A DNA stretch of 44,671 bases from Bacteroidaceae bacterium (GCA_017933995.1 JAGBKI010000025.1:1-44671); one strand, 5' to 3'; positions 24,972 through 33,832 are shown, numbered from the stretch's first letter. A program made the numbers and translations. Notes: a model not told the origin generated them from the letters alone.

Positions 24972-25595
24972 TCAATCGCCTACGCCCTCAAGGTCGAAGG
25001 TGATGGAAACACCTTTATAGTTAGTGAATTTGCCCCGATAGCCATAGCCGTCAAGTGTACCGACAAATTTGCCGATGTACTTGCCCGTGCCACGCTCAAG
25101 TGCATTAACGACGAGGTTGCCGCTGGCAGCATCGTAAGAAACGACGCGGATGTCGCGGGTGTAGTTGAGGAAACTGTAATAGCCCGTGCGCCCATTGATA
25201 TCGAGCACACAGTCATTGTCGCCCCCAATGCGCCCCATCAGTGTGCAATAAAGTTGTACAGAAGGCTTTGACGGAGTTGGGGCGGGCGCCTCAACTTTGG
25301 GTCGGGCTGGTTCAACCACTGGCGTCGCAGTTTTAACCACAACAGTGTCCACCACAGTCGTAACCGCTGTGGTGACATGCTGCGTCGAATTGCTCAGCGC
25401 GAAGTATAGCGCCACGCCAATAGCGACACAAAGCAACACGCACAAGGTGGCAATGATGGCACGGCTGCGATTGCCCGATGCGGGTGTTTCTCTCACGGGT
25501 TGCGCAGCGCGCGTGATCGGTCGCCCGCAATTTGGGCAAAAAGAGTCGGTGATGGCAACCGGATTACCGCAGTGGTTGCAAAGGAATTGAGGCAT
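24972..25595 (-). CDS. Zinc-ribbon single-pass membrane protein
   Basis: 207 residues. An N-terminal zinc ribbon (CNHCG at residues 6-10, CPNCG at 20-24) is followed by one membrane segment (about 45-67), a Thr/Val/Pro-rich stalk (about 70-115) and a C-terminal beta-rich domain (about 118-207; MGRIGGDNDCVLDINGRTGYYSF) without recognised family. The ribbon would be cytoplasmic and the C-terminal domain periplasmic. Function unknown. It starts 32 bp after a second zinc-ribbon membrane protein, so the two probably form an operon. Confidence 0.75.
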   Translation of the reverse strand: MPQFLCNHCGNPVAITDSFCPNCGRPITRAAQPVRETPASGNRSRAIIATLCVLLCVAIGVALYFALSNSTQHVTTAVTTVVDTVVVKTATPVVEPARPKVEAPAPTPSKPSVQLYCTLMGRIGGDNDCVLDINGRTGYYSFLNYTRDIRVVSYDAASGNLVVNALERGTGKYIGKFVGTLDGYGYRGKFTNYKGVSITFDLEGVGD

Positions 25596-25627
25596 TGTTG
25601 TGTACTTTTATGTTTGGACGGAAAAGG

Positions 25628-26332
25628 TCAGCGGATAAACGTCACTGCGATGACAATGAGCGTGATGAACAGCACGACGCCGAGGAAGGCCAACCAGGCG
25701 AGCGCAATTTCGCGGCTCTTGTCGGCAGGTTTATGCGAGAAGGCTTCGGGCTGGTACTTAGGCGAGGGGCCATAGTCGTTCGTACCAGGGTCGGAGTCTT
25801 TGAAGAACCAGAAGAACGACATGGGATGGAGGCACCACCAGCCACAACGCCCAATGTCGTGCAGGCGACGCACCACTGGGGCTATCCACAGGATGAGGAA
25901 CACGATGGCTCCCACGACGGGCAGAAAGCCACAGAGCAGCAGGGCAAAAGGCGGCAACATCACCATGTAAGGGAAAAACTCGGAGCGGCGCGAACGCCCA
26001 GAGATGGTGAACGTTTTGCGGAACATGCTGTCAAACACAGCATCGCCCAAATCCATCGGGGCAGCAATCTTTGCGCCACAATGCGGACAGCGCCATGCAT
26101 CGCGCGCCACCGCCTCCCCGCAGGCGGGACAGGCTTTGAGGTTCTTGGAAGTGCGGGCTGGGGCGCTCGCACTTGGAGGTTCGGCCACATGCGTGTCCTC
26201 TTCCGAAGCACTTATGCGCGTGGCTTCATCATCGGGGCGGCAGTCGCTGGCGGGACGGCCACAGCACGAACAAAAGTTGTAGGAGTCGGGAAACATGTTC
26301 CCGCAGTCGGGGCATTGAAGAAGCTGTGACAT
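25628..26332 (-). CDS. DUF805 membrane protein with two N-terminal zinc ribbons
   Basis: 234 residues from the ATG at 26332, chosen because the first zinc ribbon follows at once (CPDCGNMFPDSYNFCSCCG). A second ribbon lies at about 53-75 (CPACGEAVARDAWRCPHCG). The DUF805 part (about 88-234) has several membrane segments and the RRSEFFPYM opening and RRLHDIGRCGWW motif of the family. Function unknown. Multi-ribbon DUF805 proteins are common in Bacteroidetes. It is co-transcribed with the following zinc-ribbon gene. Confidence 0.85.
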   Translation of the reverse strand: MSQLLQCPDCGNMFPDSYNFCSCCGRPASDCRPDDEATRISASEEDTHVAEPPSASAPARTSKNLKACPACGEAVARDAWRCPHCGAKIAAPMDLGDAVFDSMFRKTFTISGRSRRSEFFPYMVMLPPFALLLCGFLPVVGAIVFLILWIAPVVRRLHDIGRCGWWCLHPMSFFWFFKDSDPGTNDYGPSPKYQPEAFSHKPADKSREIALAWLAFLGVVLFITLIVIAVTFIR

Positions 26333-26389
26333 GGTGTTGATATGGGGGGTAGGTTTCCTAAAGTTAGCAACTGCGTGCGGTTGCAGTGG

Positions 26390-26397
26390 CAAAGGTA
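26390..26397 (-). promoter_or_regulatory. Promoter -7 box of the zinc-ribbon operon
   Basis: Minus-strand TACCTTTG, an exact TAnnTTTG match, 57 bp before the ATG at 26332. The -33 region has only TTGCCC. Confidence 0.5.
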
Positions 26398-26577
26398 AGG
26401 CAAAGCCATGGACGGGCAAGCCCGGAAACGATTTTTCTCTTTCATAGCAAGGCGAAGGCTGGCTGTGGCAGCGTGCCCAGATGCACAGCGTCCACAAAAT
26501 AAACACCCCGCTGCGTCGCATTCACATGGGTTTTGCGTATTTTCGCGGCGGAAACAACAACAAAAACAACTATACCC

Positions 26578-27189
26578 ATGAAAAAGACGCTCATTCTCCT
26601 TATGCTCGTCCTCCCTTTGCTGGCCGTCGCTCAGCACAACGACGAAAGCAAATACCTCAAAGGCGCTGTGCCAGTCGAAAACGGCTTCGTCGTGTTCCGC
26701 CACCACTTCAACTGCACTGGCAAGTCGCAAGAGGAAATCCGCGCAGCCTTGGTGCAATACGTCAAGGACAACGTGGTGAAAGGCCCGAACGCACTGCCGC
26801 AGGCACGTCTCACTGACAGCGGCGACAGCACGGGCTACATTGCCGCCAGCATTGAAGAGACGCTCTACTTCCGCCGCAGCGCGCTTGTCACCCACAGCAC
26901 CCGCTTTTACTATCAACTTGTGCTGACACCCCAGGACGGCGGTTTCGACATCGAGATGCGCCGCCTGCACTACCTCTACGAGGAAGCGGCCAACGCGGGC
27001 TACCACATCAGCGACTTTCCCGCCGAGGAGTGGATCACCGACGAGGAAGCGCTCAATCGCAAAGGCCAACTGACGCAGCTGGCAGGCAAGAAGTTCCGTC
27101 GCTTCACCATTGACCGCAAGGACGAAATCTTCCAAGGCGCTGCCCGAGCCGCCGGAGCCGATGCCCGACGCGTAATAGAGGAATACTGA
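26578..27189 (+). CDS. Secreted DUF4468 family protein
   Basis: 203 residues from the ATG at 26578, which begins a signal peptide (MKKTLILLMLVLPLLAVAQ). The rest matches the DUF4468 pattern of Bacteroidetes with a TBP-like fold: KGAVPVENGFVVF opening, SIEETLYFRR, FYYQLVLTPQDGGFDIEM, then a C-terminal EEWITDEEALN and a helix. Its role is unknown; it is presumably periplasmic. An AT-rich TATTTTCG (26539-26546) just upstream may be the -7 box. The lipoprotein gene follows after 69 bp, containing a hairpin. Confidence 0.78.
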   Translation: MKKTLILLMLVLPLLAVAQHNDESKYLKGAVPVENGFVVFRHHFNCTGKSQEEIRAALVQYVKDNVVKGPNALPQARLTDSGDSTGYIAASIEETLYFRRSALVTHSTRFYYQLVLTPQDGGFDIEMRRLHYLYEEAANAGYHISDFPAEEWITDEEALNRKGQLTQLAGKKFRRFTIDRKDEIFQGAARAAGADARRVIEEY

Positions 27190-27194
27190 CCTGA

Positions 27195-27232
27195 TATAAA
27201 TCCTCTCATCCCCAGGAGCGATAGGATTTATA
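27195..27232 (+). terminator. Hairpin between the DUF4468 and lipoprotein genes
   Basis: TATAAATCCT (27195-27204) pairs with AGGATTTATA (27223-27232), 10 bp, 18-nt loop. It is AT-rich with no T-run, so it may be a weak terminator or an mRNA-stabilising structure. Confidence 0.4.
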
Positions 27233-27258
27233 GGTTCTTAAATTCACCCAACCCCACC

Positions 27259-28851
27259 ATGAAGCCCTCATTCCTTTTGTTCCTCGCCGTCTTTGCCCTC
27301 TCCGCCTGCAAGCCCAGCACGCCAGGCAGCGAGGGAAAGGCCGACGGCGATGTAACGATCGACAGCGCTGAAGCCGCCACCACTGCGCTCACAACTTTCC
27401 CCGACACGGCCTATGCCTCCGTAGATCGGCTGCAATTTGTCGTCGAGATACTCGACACCGCTACCGATGCCACGCTTTCCGACCTCGCCGACCGCTATGC
27501 CAACGTGCCTGGCAACCTCACTTTCCGTGGCGGCCCGCTGCGCAATGAGCCGACGGCAGGAAGCGTCAGCGGCACGCCGACAAAAATTGTGCGCGACTGG
27601 ACGTTCCACACTGGGCGCGACGACACCCCCACCTCGGTTGGCTCTTTCGGCGGAGGCAGCGGCTGGACAGGGCAGCCTGTCTACATCCGCTGGACGGACG
27701 AGCAGGTGGCTTCGCAACGTGCCTCGGCCAGCGGCTTGACCGCCGACTTCGGCGCAGAGGAGATTATCGTCGGCTCACTCTGCGGCAAAGTGTATTGCAT
27801 CAACTTTGCCAACGGCCTCGCCTCGCGCGAAGCACTTGACGCAGGCAATCCCATCAAGGGCAGCGTGAGCCTCGACCCGTCGCTTAGCGGCGGCCTCTAT
27901 GCCGGACAGGGCATACCTGCTCACCCACCCATTGGCCAAGTAGCCTTCAACCTTTTCAGCCACGCGCGCACCTTCTTCTATGGCCCTGACCCCAAGGCCG
28001 AGCGCCATTGGGGCGCGTTCGACTCGTCGCCCGTGGCCGTTGGACAGTTCCTCTTCTGGCCTGGCGAAAACGGTACCATATATAAATACGCGCGCGCGGG
28101 AGACGGAAACCTCAAAATCCACACCAAACTGCGCTACCACGTCCGTGGGATGCCTGCCGCCGGGGTTGAGAACAGCCTATGCGCCTACCGCAACTACGGC
28201 TGGTTCGGCGACAACCACGGCAACATCGTCTGCGTGAATCTCAATACGATGCGCCCCGTGTGGCACTACGACAACCACGACGACATCGACGGTTCCATTG
28301 TCTGCGAGGTGGACAGCGCCACCGGCACACCCTACCTCTACACCGCCTGCGAGGTCGATCGTCAGGGCGCGCAAGGCATCTGCCACTTCGTCAAACTCAA
28401 CGGTCTGACGGGCGAACTTGTCTGGGAACAGCAGTTCCCCTGCCTGCAACTCCACCTGGGCGGCAAACATTTCGACGGCGGCCTCTACTGTACGCCGCTG
28501 CTTGGCCACGGCGACTGCGAAGGCTTGCTCTTCGCCAGCATCTGCCAACCGGGCACGAGCCACCATGCCGATTTCGTCTGCCTGCGCCGCACGACGGGCG
28601 AGGTGGTCTACCGCAAGCCATTGGAGTTCTTTGCATGGTCCAGCCCCGTGCCTTTCTACAACGCTGAAGGCCAGCTGTTCATCGTCACGGGCGACAGCGC
28701 AGGCCGCCTCTACTTGTTCCGCGCCGCCACGGGCGAACTCCTCTTCAAAGAGGTGCTGGGCAACAACTTCGAGAGCACCCCCGTGCCCATAGGCAACGCC
28801 CTCGTGGTCGGCTCGCGCGGCCAGGAAATACACAAGTTCCACTTGGAGTGA
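27259..28851 (+). CDS. Lipoprotein with PQQ-like beta-propeller
   Basis: 530 residues. A lipoprotein signal with lipobox LSAC (Cys at about 17) is followed by a low-complexity Asp/Thr-rich linker. A beta-propeller domain with repeated segments runs from about 150 to the end: EEIIVGSLCGKVYCIN, FLFWPGENGTIYKYA, NHGNIVCVNLNTMRPVWHYD, LNGLTGELVWEQQFP, GDSAGRLYLFRAATGELLF. These are PQQ/BamB-type blades, usually a protein- or ligand-binding scaffold. A catalytic quinoprotein role is not supported. It is probably on the outer membrane. An AT island (28077-28090) lies in the coding sequence. Confidence 0.75.
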   Translation: MKPSFLLFLAVFALSACKPSTPGSEGKADGDVTIDSAEAATTALTTFPDTAYASVDRLQFVVEILDTATDATLSDLADRYANVPGNLTFRGGPLRNEPTAGSVSGTPTKIVRDWTFHTGRDDTPTSVGSFGGGSGWTGQPVYIRWTDEQVASQRASASGLTADFGAEEIIVGSLCGKVYCINFANGLASREALDAGNPIKGSVSLDPSLSGGLYAGQGIPAHPPIGQVAFNLFSHARTFFYGPDPKAERHWGAFDSSPVAVGQFLFWPGENGTIYKYARAGDGNLKIHTKLRYHVRGMPAAGVENSLCAYRNYGWFGDNHGNIVCVNLNTMRPVWHYDNHDDIDGSIVCEVDSATGTPYLYTACEVDRQGAQGICHFVKLNGLTGELVWEQQFPCLQLHLGGKHFDGGLYCTPLLGHGDCEGLLFASICQPGTSHHADFVCLRRTTGEVVYRKPLEFFAWSSPVPFYNAEGQLFIVTGDSAGRLYLFRAATGELLFKEVLGNNFESTPVPIGNALVVGSRGQEIHKFHLE

Positions 28852-28886
28852 ATGCGCAGTCGGCGTAGAACCGCCATTCCCCAAAC

Positions 28887-28923
28887 ACAAAGCGGCAGCC
28901 ATTGATGATGGCTGCCGCTTTGT
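28887..28923. terminator. Bidirectional terminator
   Basis: Perfect 16-bp stem, 28887-28902 with 28908-28923, and a 5-nt loop. The arms begin ACAAAGCGGCAGCC. It lies between the lipoprotein gene (plus) and the DHH gene (minus). Confidence 0.85.
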
Positions 28924-28939
28924 GTGCAACAAGAGCACG

Positions 28940-30016
28940 TCAGTCCGCTGCGCGCAGTTCTTCCTCGTAGGCAGCGATGGCCTCGGTGGCTGTGGCCACG
29001 GCGGCTTCGAGGGGAAAAGGCAGTTTGCCGCCTGCCGCATCATCGTGGCCGCCGCCGTTGAAGAAACGCTCGGCCATCTCGCGGCAGTGGAAGCCGCCAG
29101 TGGAGCGCAGCGACACGCGCACGATGTCCTCCTCGGTGTCCTCGCGCAGGGATATGGAAAGGCGCATACCGCGCACCTTGAGCGGTTCGTTCACCAAACC
29201 CTCGGCGTCGCCGCGTATGAACTTGTGCGACTTCATTTCCTCGCGCGAGAGGGTGAAGACGCTGGCGCGCCCGTCGGCGTGGAACGTGAGGTTCTGCGAC
29301 AGGACGTCGCTCCACAGTTTGAACTTGCCCTGCGTCCAGCTGTGGTATACCTTTTTATATATGCTCTCCTTGTCCACGCGCTTGCGCATCAGCAGGGCGA
29401 CGGCGAGGTAGAGCGCGGGGGCGTCGGAGTTGTAGGCGAAGTTGCCCGTGTCGGTCATGATGCCGGCGTAGAGGCAGGCGGCGGTGCTGCGCGTCATTTC
29501 GCCGTAGCCGCCGAGCTGCCACACGAGGCGCAGCACCACTTCGCAGGTGCTGCTCATCCGTGGGCGCGACACGGTGAAAGCGAACTTGTCGGTATCGGGA
29601 CGCTCGTGGTGGTCAATCATCAGGCGCGGGGCTTTCGCGGCCTCGACGTCGGCCTGCATCTGGTTGAGGCGCGAGAGTTCGTTGAGGTCGAGGCAGCACA
29701 CGAGGTCGGCTTCTTGCAGGGCGCGGCGCACCTGGGCGGGGCGGTCGCGGTGGATGAGTATTTCGCGGCTGCCGGGCATCCAGCGCAGGAAGTCGGGATA
29801 CCAGCTGGGCAGGGCTATGGTGACCTGCTTGCCCAGCGTGCGCAGGTAGGCCGCCCAAGCCAGGCACGAGCCTACGGCGTCGCCGTCGGGACCGTGGTGG
29901 GCGGTGACGACGATGCGCTGCACGCCGCGCAGCAGTTCCACAAGGCGCAGCAGGTCGGGCGCTTCGAGCAGGTCGGGCAGTTCTATGCGGGGAAGCGAGG
30001 TGCGTTCGTTCTTCAT
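28940..30016 (-). CDS. DHH/DHHA1 phosphoesterase, NrnA-like
   Basis: 358 residues. The DHH domain has HHGPDGDAVGS (residues 40-50), CLDLNEL (108-113), IDHHERPD (134-141) and MTDTGNF, which bind two metals. The DHHA1 domain ends with GGGHDDAAGG. NrnA-type enzymes degrade short RNA oligonucleotides and/or 3'-phosphoadenosine phosphate in the cytoplasm; the preference cannot be told from sequence. Its ATG overlaps the rpe stop by 4 nt (ATGA), so the two are translationally coupled. Confidence 0.92.
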   Translation of the reverse strand: MKNERTSLPRIELPDLLEAPDLLRLVELLRGVQRIVVTAHHGPDGDAVGSCLAWAAYLRTLGKQVTIALPSWYPDFLRWMPGSREILIHRDRPAQVRRALQEADLVCCLDLNELSRLNQMQADVEAAKAPRLMIDHHERPDTDKFAFTVSRPRMSSTCEVVLRLVWQLGGYGEMTRSTAACLYAGIMTDTGNFAYNSDAPALYLAVALLMRKRVDKESIYKKVYHSWTQGKFKLWSDVLSQNLTFHADGRASVFTLSREEMKSHKFIRGDAEGLVNEPLKVRGMRLSISLREDTEEDIVRVSLRSTGGFHCREMAERFFNGGGHDDAAGGKLPFPLEAAVATATEAIAAYEEELRAAD

Positions 30017-30678
30017 ACGTCTTGGTTGTTCGGACTAAGGGCTTTGAGTGCGGCAATTTCGGCGCGCGGGTCTTCGGCGCGGAACACGCTGCTGCCTGCC
30101 ACCAGCACGTCTGCTCCGGCACGGGCAAGGCGTGCGCCCGTCTCGCGGTTCACGCCGCCGTCAACCTCGATGAGGGCGCGGCTGCCGCGTCGCAGCAGCA
30201 AGTCCTTGAGGCGCGCCACCTTCTCGACTGTGCCTTCAATGAACGCCTGGCCGCCGAAGCCGGGGTTCACGCTCATCAGCATCACGACGTCCACGTCGCA
30301 GACAATCTCTTCGAGCGTGCCGACGGACGTGGCGGGATTGAGCGTCACGCCTGCCAGCATCCCGGCCTCGCGTATGGCGCCGACGACGCGGTGCAGGTGG
30401 GGACACGCCTCCTGGTGGACGTTCATCACGCGGGCGCCGAGGGCGGCCACGCGGGCGGTGAACTTTTCGGGCCGCTCGGTCATCAGGTGGACGTCGAGGG
30501 GCTTGCGGGCGGCGCGCGCCATAGCCTCCATCACGGGAAAGCCGAAGGAGATGTTTGGCACGAACACGCCGTCCATCACGTCGAGGTGAAGCCAGTCGGC
30601 CTGGCTGTCGTTGAGCATCGCGATGTCGTCGGCCAGGTGGCCGAAGTCGGCGGAAAGCAGGGAGGGGGCGATGAGCAT
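30013..30678 (-). CDS. rpe: Ribulose-phosphate 3-epimerase
   Basis: 221 residues, TIM barrel. It interconverts ribulose-5-phosphate and xylulose-5-phosphate in the pentose phosphate pathway. Signatures: IAPSLLSADFGHL, WLHLDVMDGVFVPNISFG, DVHLMTERPE, MSVNPGFGGQAFI and IEVDGGVNRET; the metal and acid/base residues are all present. It overlaps the DHH gene by 4 nt and follows the GH25 gene by 84 bp on the same strand. The start is the ATG at 30678. Confidence 0.97.
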   Translation of the reverse strand: MLIAPSLLSADFGHLADDIAMLNDSQADWLHLDVMDGVFVPNISFGFPVMEAMARAARKPLDVHLMTERPEKFTARVAALGARVMNVHQEACPHLHRVVGAIREAGMLAGVTLNPATSVGTLEEIVCDVDVVMLMSVNPGFGGQAFIEGTVEKVARLKDLLLRRGSRALIEVDGGVNRETGARLARAGADVLVAGSSVFRAEDPRAEIAALKALSPNNQDV

Positions 30679-30762
30679 TGGAGAGAGGTGGGAATGCAGA
30701 GTTTTTGGGAGCGGGGATGCTTTGTGTTCCTTTCGCCCTTAGGAGTTTCTTAGAAAATGTTT

Positions 30763-31554
30763 TTATCGCGGCAAGCACAACTGCTTGAGCGCATACATGG
30801 AGCCGTTGAACACGTCGAGGTCTACGAAACCGCGAATGCCCGTCAGGCGCCCACGATCGGTGTGTTGCCAAAAGAACCACTCGACATAGGACACGGGGCT
30901 GTCCACGTAGTAATGGGCCACCCAATAGGGGAAGCGATCGAAGTCGGGCGTGTTGAGATAGCGGCGGCGAAACTTAGGATTCGCGTAGAGGATGGGCGTC
31001 TTTCCGTAGTGGTCTTCAACAATGAGCAACCACGTCAGTGCTGCCTCGCGCAGGTCGGTGGTGTCGAGCGCGCCCGCTTCCTCAATGTCGAGCACGGGGG
31101 CCAGGTCGCCTGGTTCGAGACGCACGTGGCTGATGTAGTTCGCAGCCTGGTCGGCAGCCGGGACATTGGGCTTGAAATAGTGGTACGCACCGACGGTGAG
31201 GCCGAAGCGACGGGCGGTGGGCAGGTTGAAATCGAGGTTGGCGTCGTCCATTTCACGCCCCTCCGTACCCTTGATGATGCAGAAAGCCACGGGGTCGCCC
31301 TTGATGGTAGCGTGGCTCACGCGCTCCCAGTCGATGTCGCCCTGATAGTGGCTCACGTCGATGCCGCGTATGCCGTAGCCGTCGGGGATGCCGCCGTTGC
31401 TGTAGATGGCCTGCCAGCGCTTGCTGAGCGGCAGCACCTCGGTGGCATACAGCCCCGCATACGCCACGGCCAGCAAGCACCCGGCCAGCCACAGCCACGG
31501 ACGCGCCGCACGGCTGTTGAGGCGGGAGGCCAGTCGGTGACGGGAGGCAGACAT
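30763..31554 (-). CDS. GH25 lysozyme-like muramidase, membrane-anchored
   Basis: 263 residues. A basic N-terminus and one membrane segment (about 20-40) anchor the catalytic barrel in the periplasm. GH25 landmarks: GIDVSHYQGDIDW with D66, IKGTEG, GAYHYF, VLDIEEAG with D156 and E158, FFWQHTDRGRLTGI and DLDVFNG. It hydrolyses peptidoglycan beta-1,4 bonds. It follows the pfp terminator and may be read with rpe and the DHH gene. Cell-wall remodelling is likely, rather than phage lysis, because there is no phage context. Confidence 0.93.
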   Translation of the reverse strand: MSASRHRLASRLNSRAARPWLWLAGCLLAVAYAGLYATEVLPLSKRWQAIYSNGGIPDGYGIRGIDVSHYQGDIDWERVSHATIKGDPVAFCIIKGTEGREMDDANLDFNLPTARRFGLTVGAYHYFKPNVPAADQAANYISHVRLEPGDLAPVLDIEEAGALDTTDLREAALTWLLIVEDHYGKTPILYANPKFRRRYLNTPDFDRFPYWVAHYYVDSPVSYVEWFFWQHTDRGRLTGIRGFVDLDVFNGSMYALKQLCLPR

Positions 31555-31589
31555 CGGGGAGGCGGTGAGTCGGTGGACGAAAATGGCCT

Positions 31590-31624
31590 AAAAACGGCGG
31601 GCGGGAGCTGTAAGCCCCCGCCCG
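31590..31624 (-). terminator. Terminator of the PPi-phosphofructokinase gene
   Basis: CGGGCGGG (31598-31605) pairs with CCCGCCCG (31617-31624). On the minus strand it is followed by CCGTTTTTAGG, a T5 run. It lies just after the pfp stop at 31631. Confidence 0.75.
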
Positions 31625-31630
31625 CGTGGT

Positions 31631-33280
31631 TTAGGCTTGTTCGAGCTTCAGCGTGGCGGTGCACTGGTCGCACACCTCGGTGGGGCCGAAGTACTGGATG
31701 GGGCCGGGGTACATATAGCAGGTCTCCTCGGCCCACTTCTCGCGCTGCGCGGCAAACGCCTGGAAGGGCGCGCCGTCGAGGCGGACAAGGGCTTTGCGGA
31801 TGACAGGCTTCATCGCACCGCTGCGGCGCTCCATGTTGAGCATCATCGTGATGGGCACACCGCCTGCCTTCCATTCGGCAGCGGGGGCGGTGGTGTTCTT
31901 GACGATGGCCATGTAGCCCGTCTTGCCGTTGGCGATGAGCTGGGCGGCGCTGGTGCCGAGCGCGTAGCAGTAGTCGGCATCGTAGTTCGACGGTGCGGCG
32001 CAGCGGCCCTCGTAGCCGAAGAAGTGGTGCAGCGGGGCGAACTTTCCCGTGTACTGTCCGGCGGCTTTCATCTCGGCGAGTTTCTTGCCCACCATCTCGC
32101 TGAGCAGTTTCTCGGTCTCGATGAGCGACACCTGTACGTTGCCGTGCGGGTCGCGGTCGAGGGCGAGCTGCTTCTGCACGCCTGCGGGGAGGCTTTCGAG
32201 CGTGGCGCGGTTGGCGGCCTGGAGGTGGGCCTTGACCCACTCCACAACCTCGGCGCCGCTCTTGCCGTCGGTGGCGGCAACGGCCTCGTCGGTGGCCAGC
32301 AGGTCGTTCAGCTCCTTGATGAGTTTCTTGATGGCCGGTACGAACTCGATGAGGCCCTCGGGGATGAGCACGGTGCCGAAGTTCTGGCCCTTGGCGGCGC
32401 GGCGGGCCACGACACCTGCGATGTAGGCCACGATGTCGTCGAGCGACTGCTCCTTGGCCTCGACCTCCTCGGAGATGATGGCCACGTTGGGCTGCGTCTG
32501 CAGGGCGCACTCCAGCGCGATGTGGCTGGCCGAGCGACCCATCAGCTTGATGAAGTGCCAGTACTTGCGTGCGCTGTTGGCATCGCGCTGTATGTTGCCG
32601 ATAACCTCGGCATAGGTCTTACAAGCGGTGTCGAAGCCGAAACTGGTCTCGATCTGGTCGTTCTTCAGGTCGCCGTCAATCGTCTTGGGACAGCCGATGA
32701 CCTGCACGCCGGCCTCTTTGGCGGCGTAGTACTCGGCCAGGACGCAGGCGTTGGTGTTGCTGTCGTCGCCGCCGATGATGACCAGTGCCTTGATGTCCAG
32801 TTTGCGCAGGATTTCAAGGCCGCTCTCGAATTGTGCAGGCTCTTCCAGTTTGGTGCGGCCCGAGCCAATCATGTCGAAACCGCCCGTGTTGCGATATTCA
32901 TCAATGATGTCGGCGGTCAGTTCCACATATTTGTGGTCGACAAGGCCGCCGGGACCCATCAGGAAGCCATAGAAACGGCTTGCGGGGTTCTGGCGTTTCA
33001 ACTCGTCGAAGATGCCGCAGATGACGTTGTGGCCGCCGGGGGCCTGACCACCGCTGAGGATAACGCCGACGTTCATGGCGGCATACTCACGCTGCTCCGT
33101 GGCCGGCACGAACTCCACGAGGGGCAGGCCGTAGGTGTTGGGGAACAGTGCCTTAATCTCTGCCTGGTCGGCCACGCTCTCGGTGGGCGCGCCTTCCTTG
33201 ACGCTCACGGCGCCGCGCAGACCCAGGGGAAGTTTGGGCTGGTAGGCGGCGCGCGCTTTTTGCAATGCGCTCTTTTCCAT
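31631..33280 (-). CDS. pfp: Diphosphate--fructose-6-phosphate 1-phosphotransferase (PPi-PFK, long type)
   Basis: 549 residues, the long form found in plants, spirochetes and Bacteroidetes. It phosphorylates fructose-6-phosphate with pyrophosphate, reversibly, in glycolysis. [11 protein letters not shown] is at about 76-86. GGDDS at 170-174 and [10 protein letters not shown] at 198-207 are the PPi-type versions: the second Asp replaces the Gly of GGDGT in ATP-dependent enzymes, and Lys precedes [19 protein letters not shown] (MGRSAS region) and the C-terminal GYEGRC region bind the sugar phosphate. It has its own promoter (33367-33398). Confidence 0.95.
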   Translation of the reverse strand: MEKSALQKARAAYQPKLPLGLRGAVSVKEGAPTESVADQAEIKALFPNTYGLPLVEFVPATEQREYAAMNVGVILSGGQAPGGHNVICGIFDELKRQNPASRFYGFLMGPGGLVDHKYVELTADIIDEYRNTGGFDMIGSGRTKLEEPAQFESGLEILRKLDIKALVIIGGDDSNTNACVLAEYYAAKEAGVQVIGCPKTIDGDLKNDQIETSFGFDTACKTYAEVIGNIQRDANSARKYWHFIKLMGRSASHIALECALQTQPNVAIISEEVEAKEQSLDDIVAYIAGVVARRAAKGQNFGTVLIPEGLIEFVPAIKKLIKELNDLLATDEAVAATDGKSGAEVVEWVKAHLQAANRATLESLPAGVQKQLALDRDPHGNVQVSLIETEKLLSEMVGKKLAEMKAAGQYTGKFAPLHHFFGYEGRCAAPSNYDADYCYALGTSAAQLIANGKTGYMAIVKNTTAPAAEWKAGGVPITMMLNMERRSGAMKPVIRKALVRLDGAPFQAFAAQREKWAEETCYMYPGPIQYFGPTEVCDQCTATLKLEQA

Positions 33281-33366
33281 AAGTGCTTGTATTGTTTTTA
33301 TTTAGGTTTGTTTGCGTGCATTCTCCACAGGGCCTCACCCTACGAGGGAAGCCCCGCTTCGCGGCG

Positions 33367-33398
33367 CAAAGTTAGCACTCTTCCCGCAAACGGCCAAA
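33367..33398 (-). promoter_or_regulatory. Promoter of the PPi-phosphofructokinase gene
   Basis: Minus-strand TTTG (33395-33398, followed by GCC), 20-nt spacer, TAACTTTG (33367-33374). This is a full match to the Bacteroidetes -33/-7 pattern, giving a leader of about 80 nt. Confidence 0.75.
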
Positions 33399-33533
33399 CG
33401 TCCCGCCCTAAACAAGCCAAGCGTCCCGCCGCCTGCCCTATTGCAAACGGACGGAAACGGCTCGGCCAGCTTCTAAGCCCACAGAAAAACCGCCCGCAAG
33501 CGTCCAAAAAGCGGCAGAACCCACCTAATTCTC

Positions 33534-33617
33534 CAAATTAAGGCTTAATTTGTGCAAACTTAGGCTTAGTTTGTACAAACTTAGGCTTAATTTGGCGAAA
33601 CTTAGGCTTAATTTGCA
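33534..33617. repeat. Four 21-bp tandem repeats, palindromic core, locus A
   Basis: Four contiguous 21-bp units (33534-33554, 33555-33575, 33576-33596, 33597-33617) of the form CAAACTTAGGCTTAATTTGTA. The first unit's core AAATTAAG-G-CTTAATTT is a perfect 8-bp-arm palindrome; in the others one or two bases differ. The sequence after the last unit is GATTT. Four units of the same repeat lie at 44143-44226. The flanking 33281-33932 gap holds no gene. Confidence 0.9.
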
Positions 33618-33733
33618 GATTTAGTCCGCTGTAGATAAGATTTGTGTGCCAGCGGATACGAATTGGTGTGGGCACGGTTACTTTTTTATTGGCATCCGCT
33701 AAAAACTTCCGGGACGGCAAGCCAAGGTCATGA

Positions 33734-33832
33734 CGCTGGAAGCGCCCCCCCTCTGTAACCGCTGGTACGCGGAATGAAATGAAGCGCACCTGCGGCTGGC
33801 GGCACACCACCGAATGCACGCTGGAAGCGTGC
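33734..33832. repeat. ACGCTGGAAGCG palindromes
   Basis: CGCT-GGA-AGCG at 33734-33744 and GCACGCT-GGA-AGCGTGC (7-bp arms, 3-nt loop) at 33816-33832 share the core ACGCTGGAAGCG. Between them is CCGC-TGGTAC-GCGG. The hairpin geometry is that of the cluster at 14372-14605, so this may be a second site of the same REP-like class. Confidence 0.55.
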
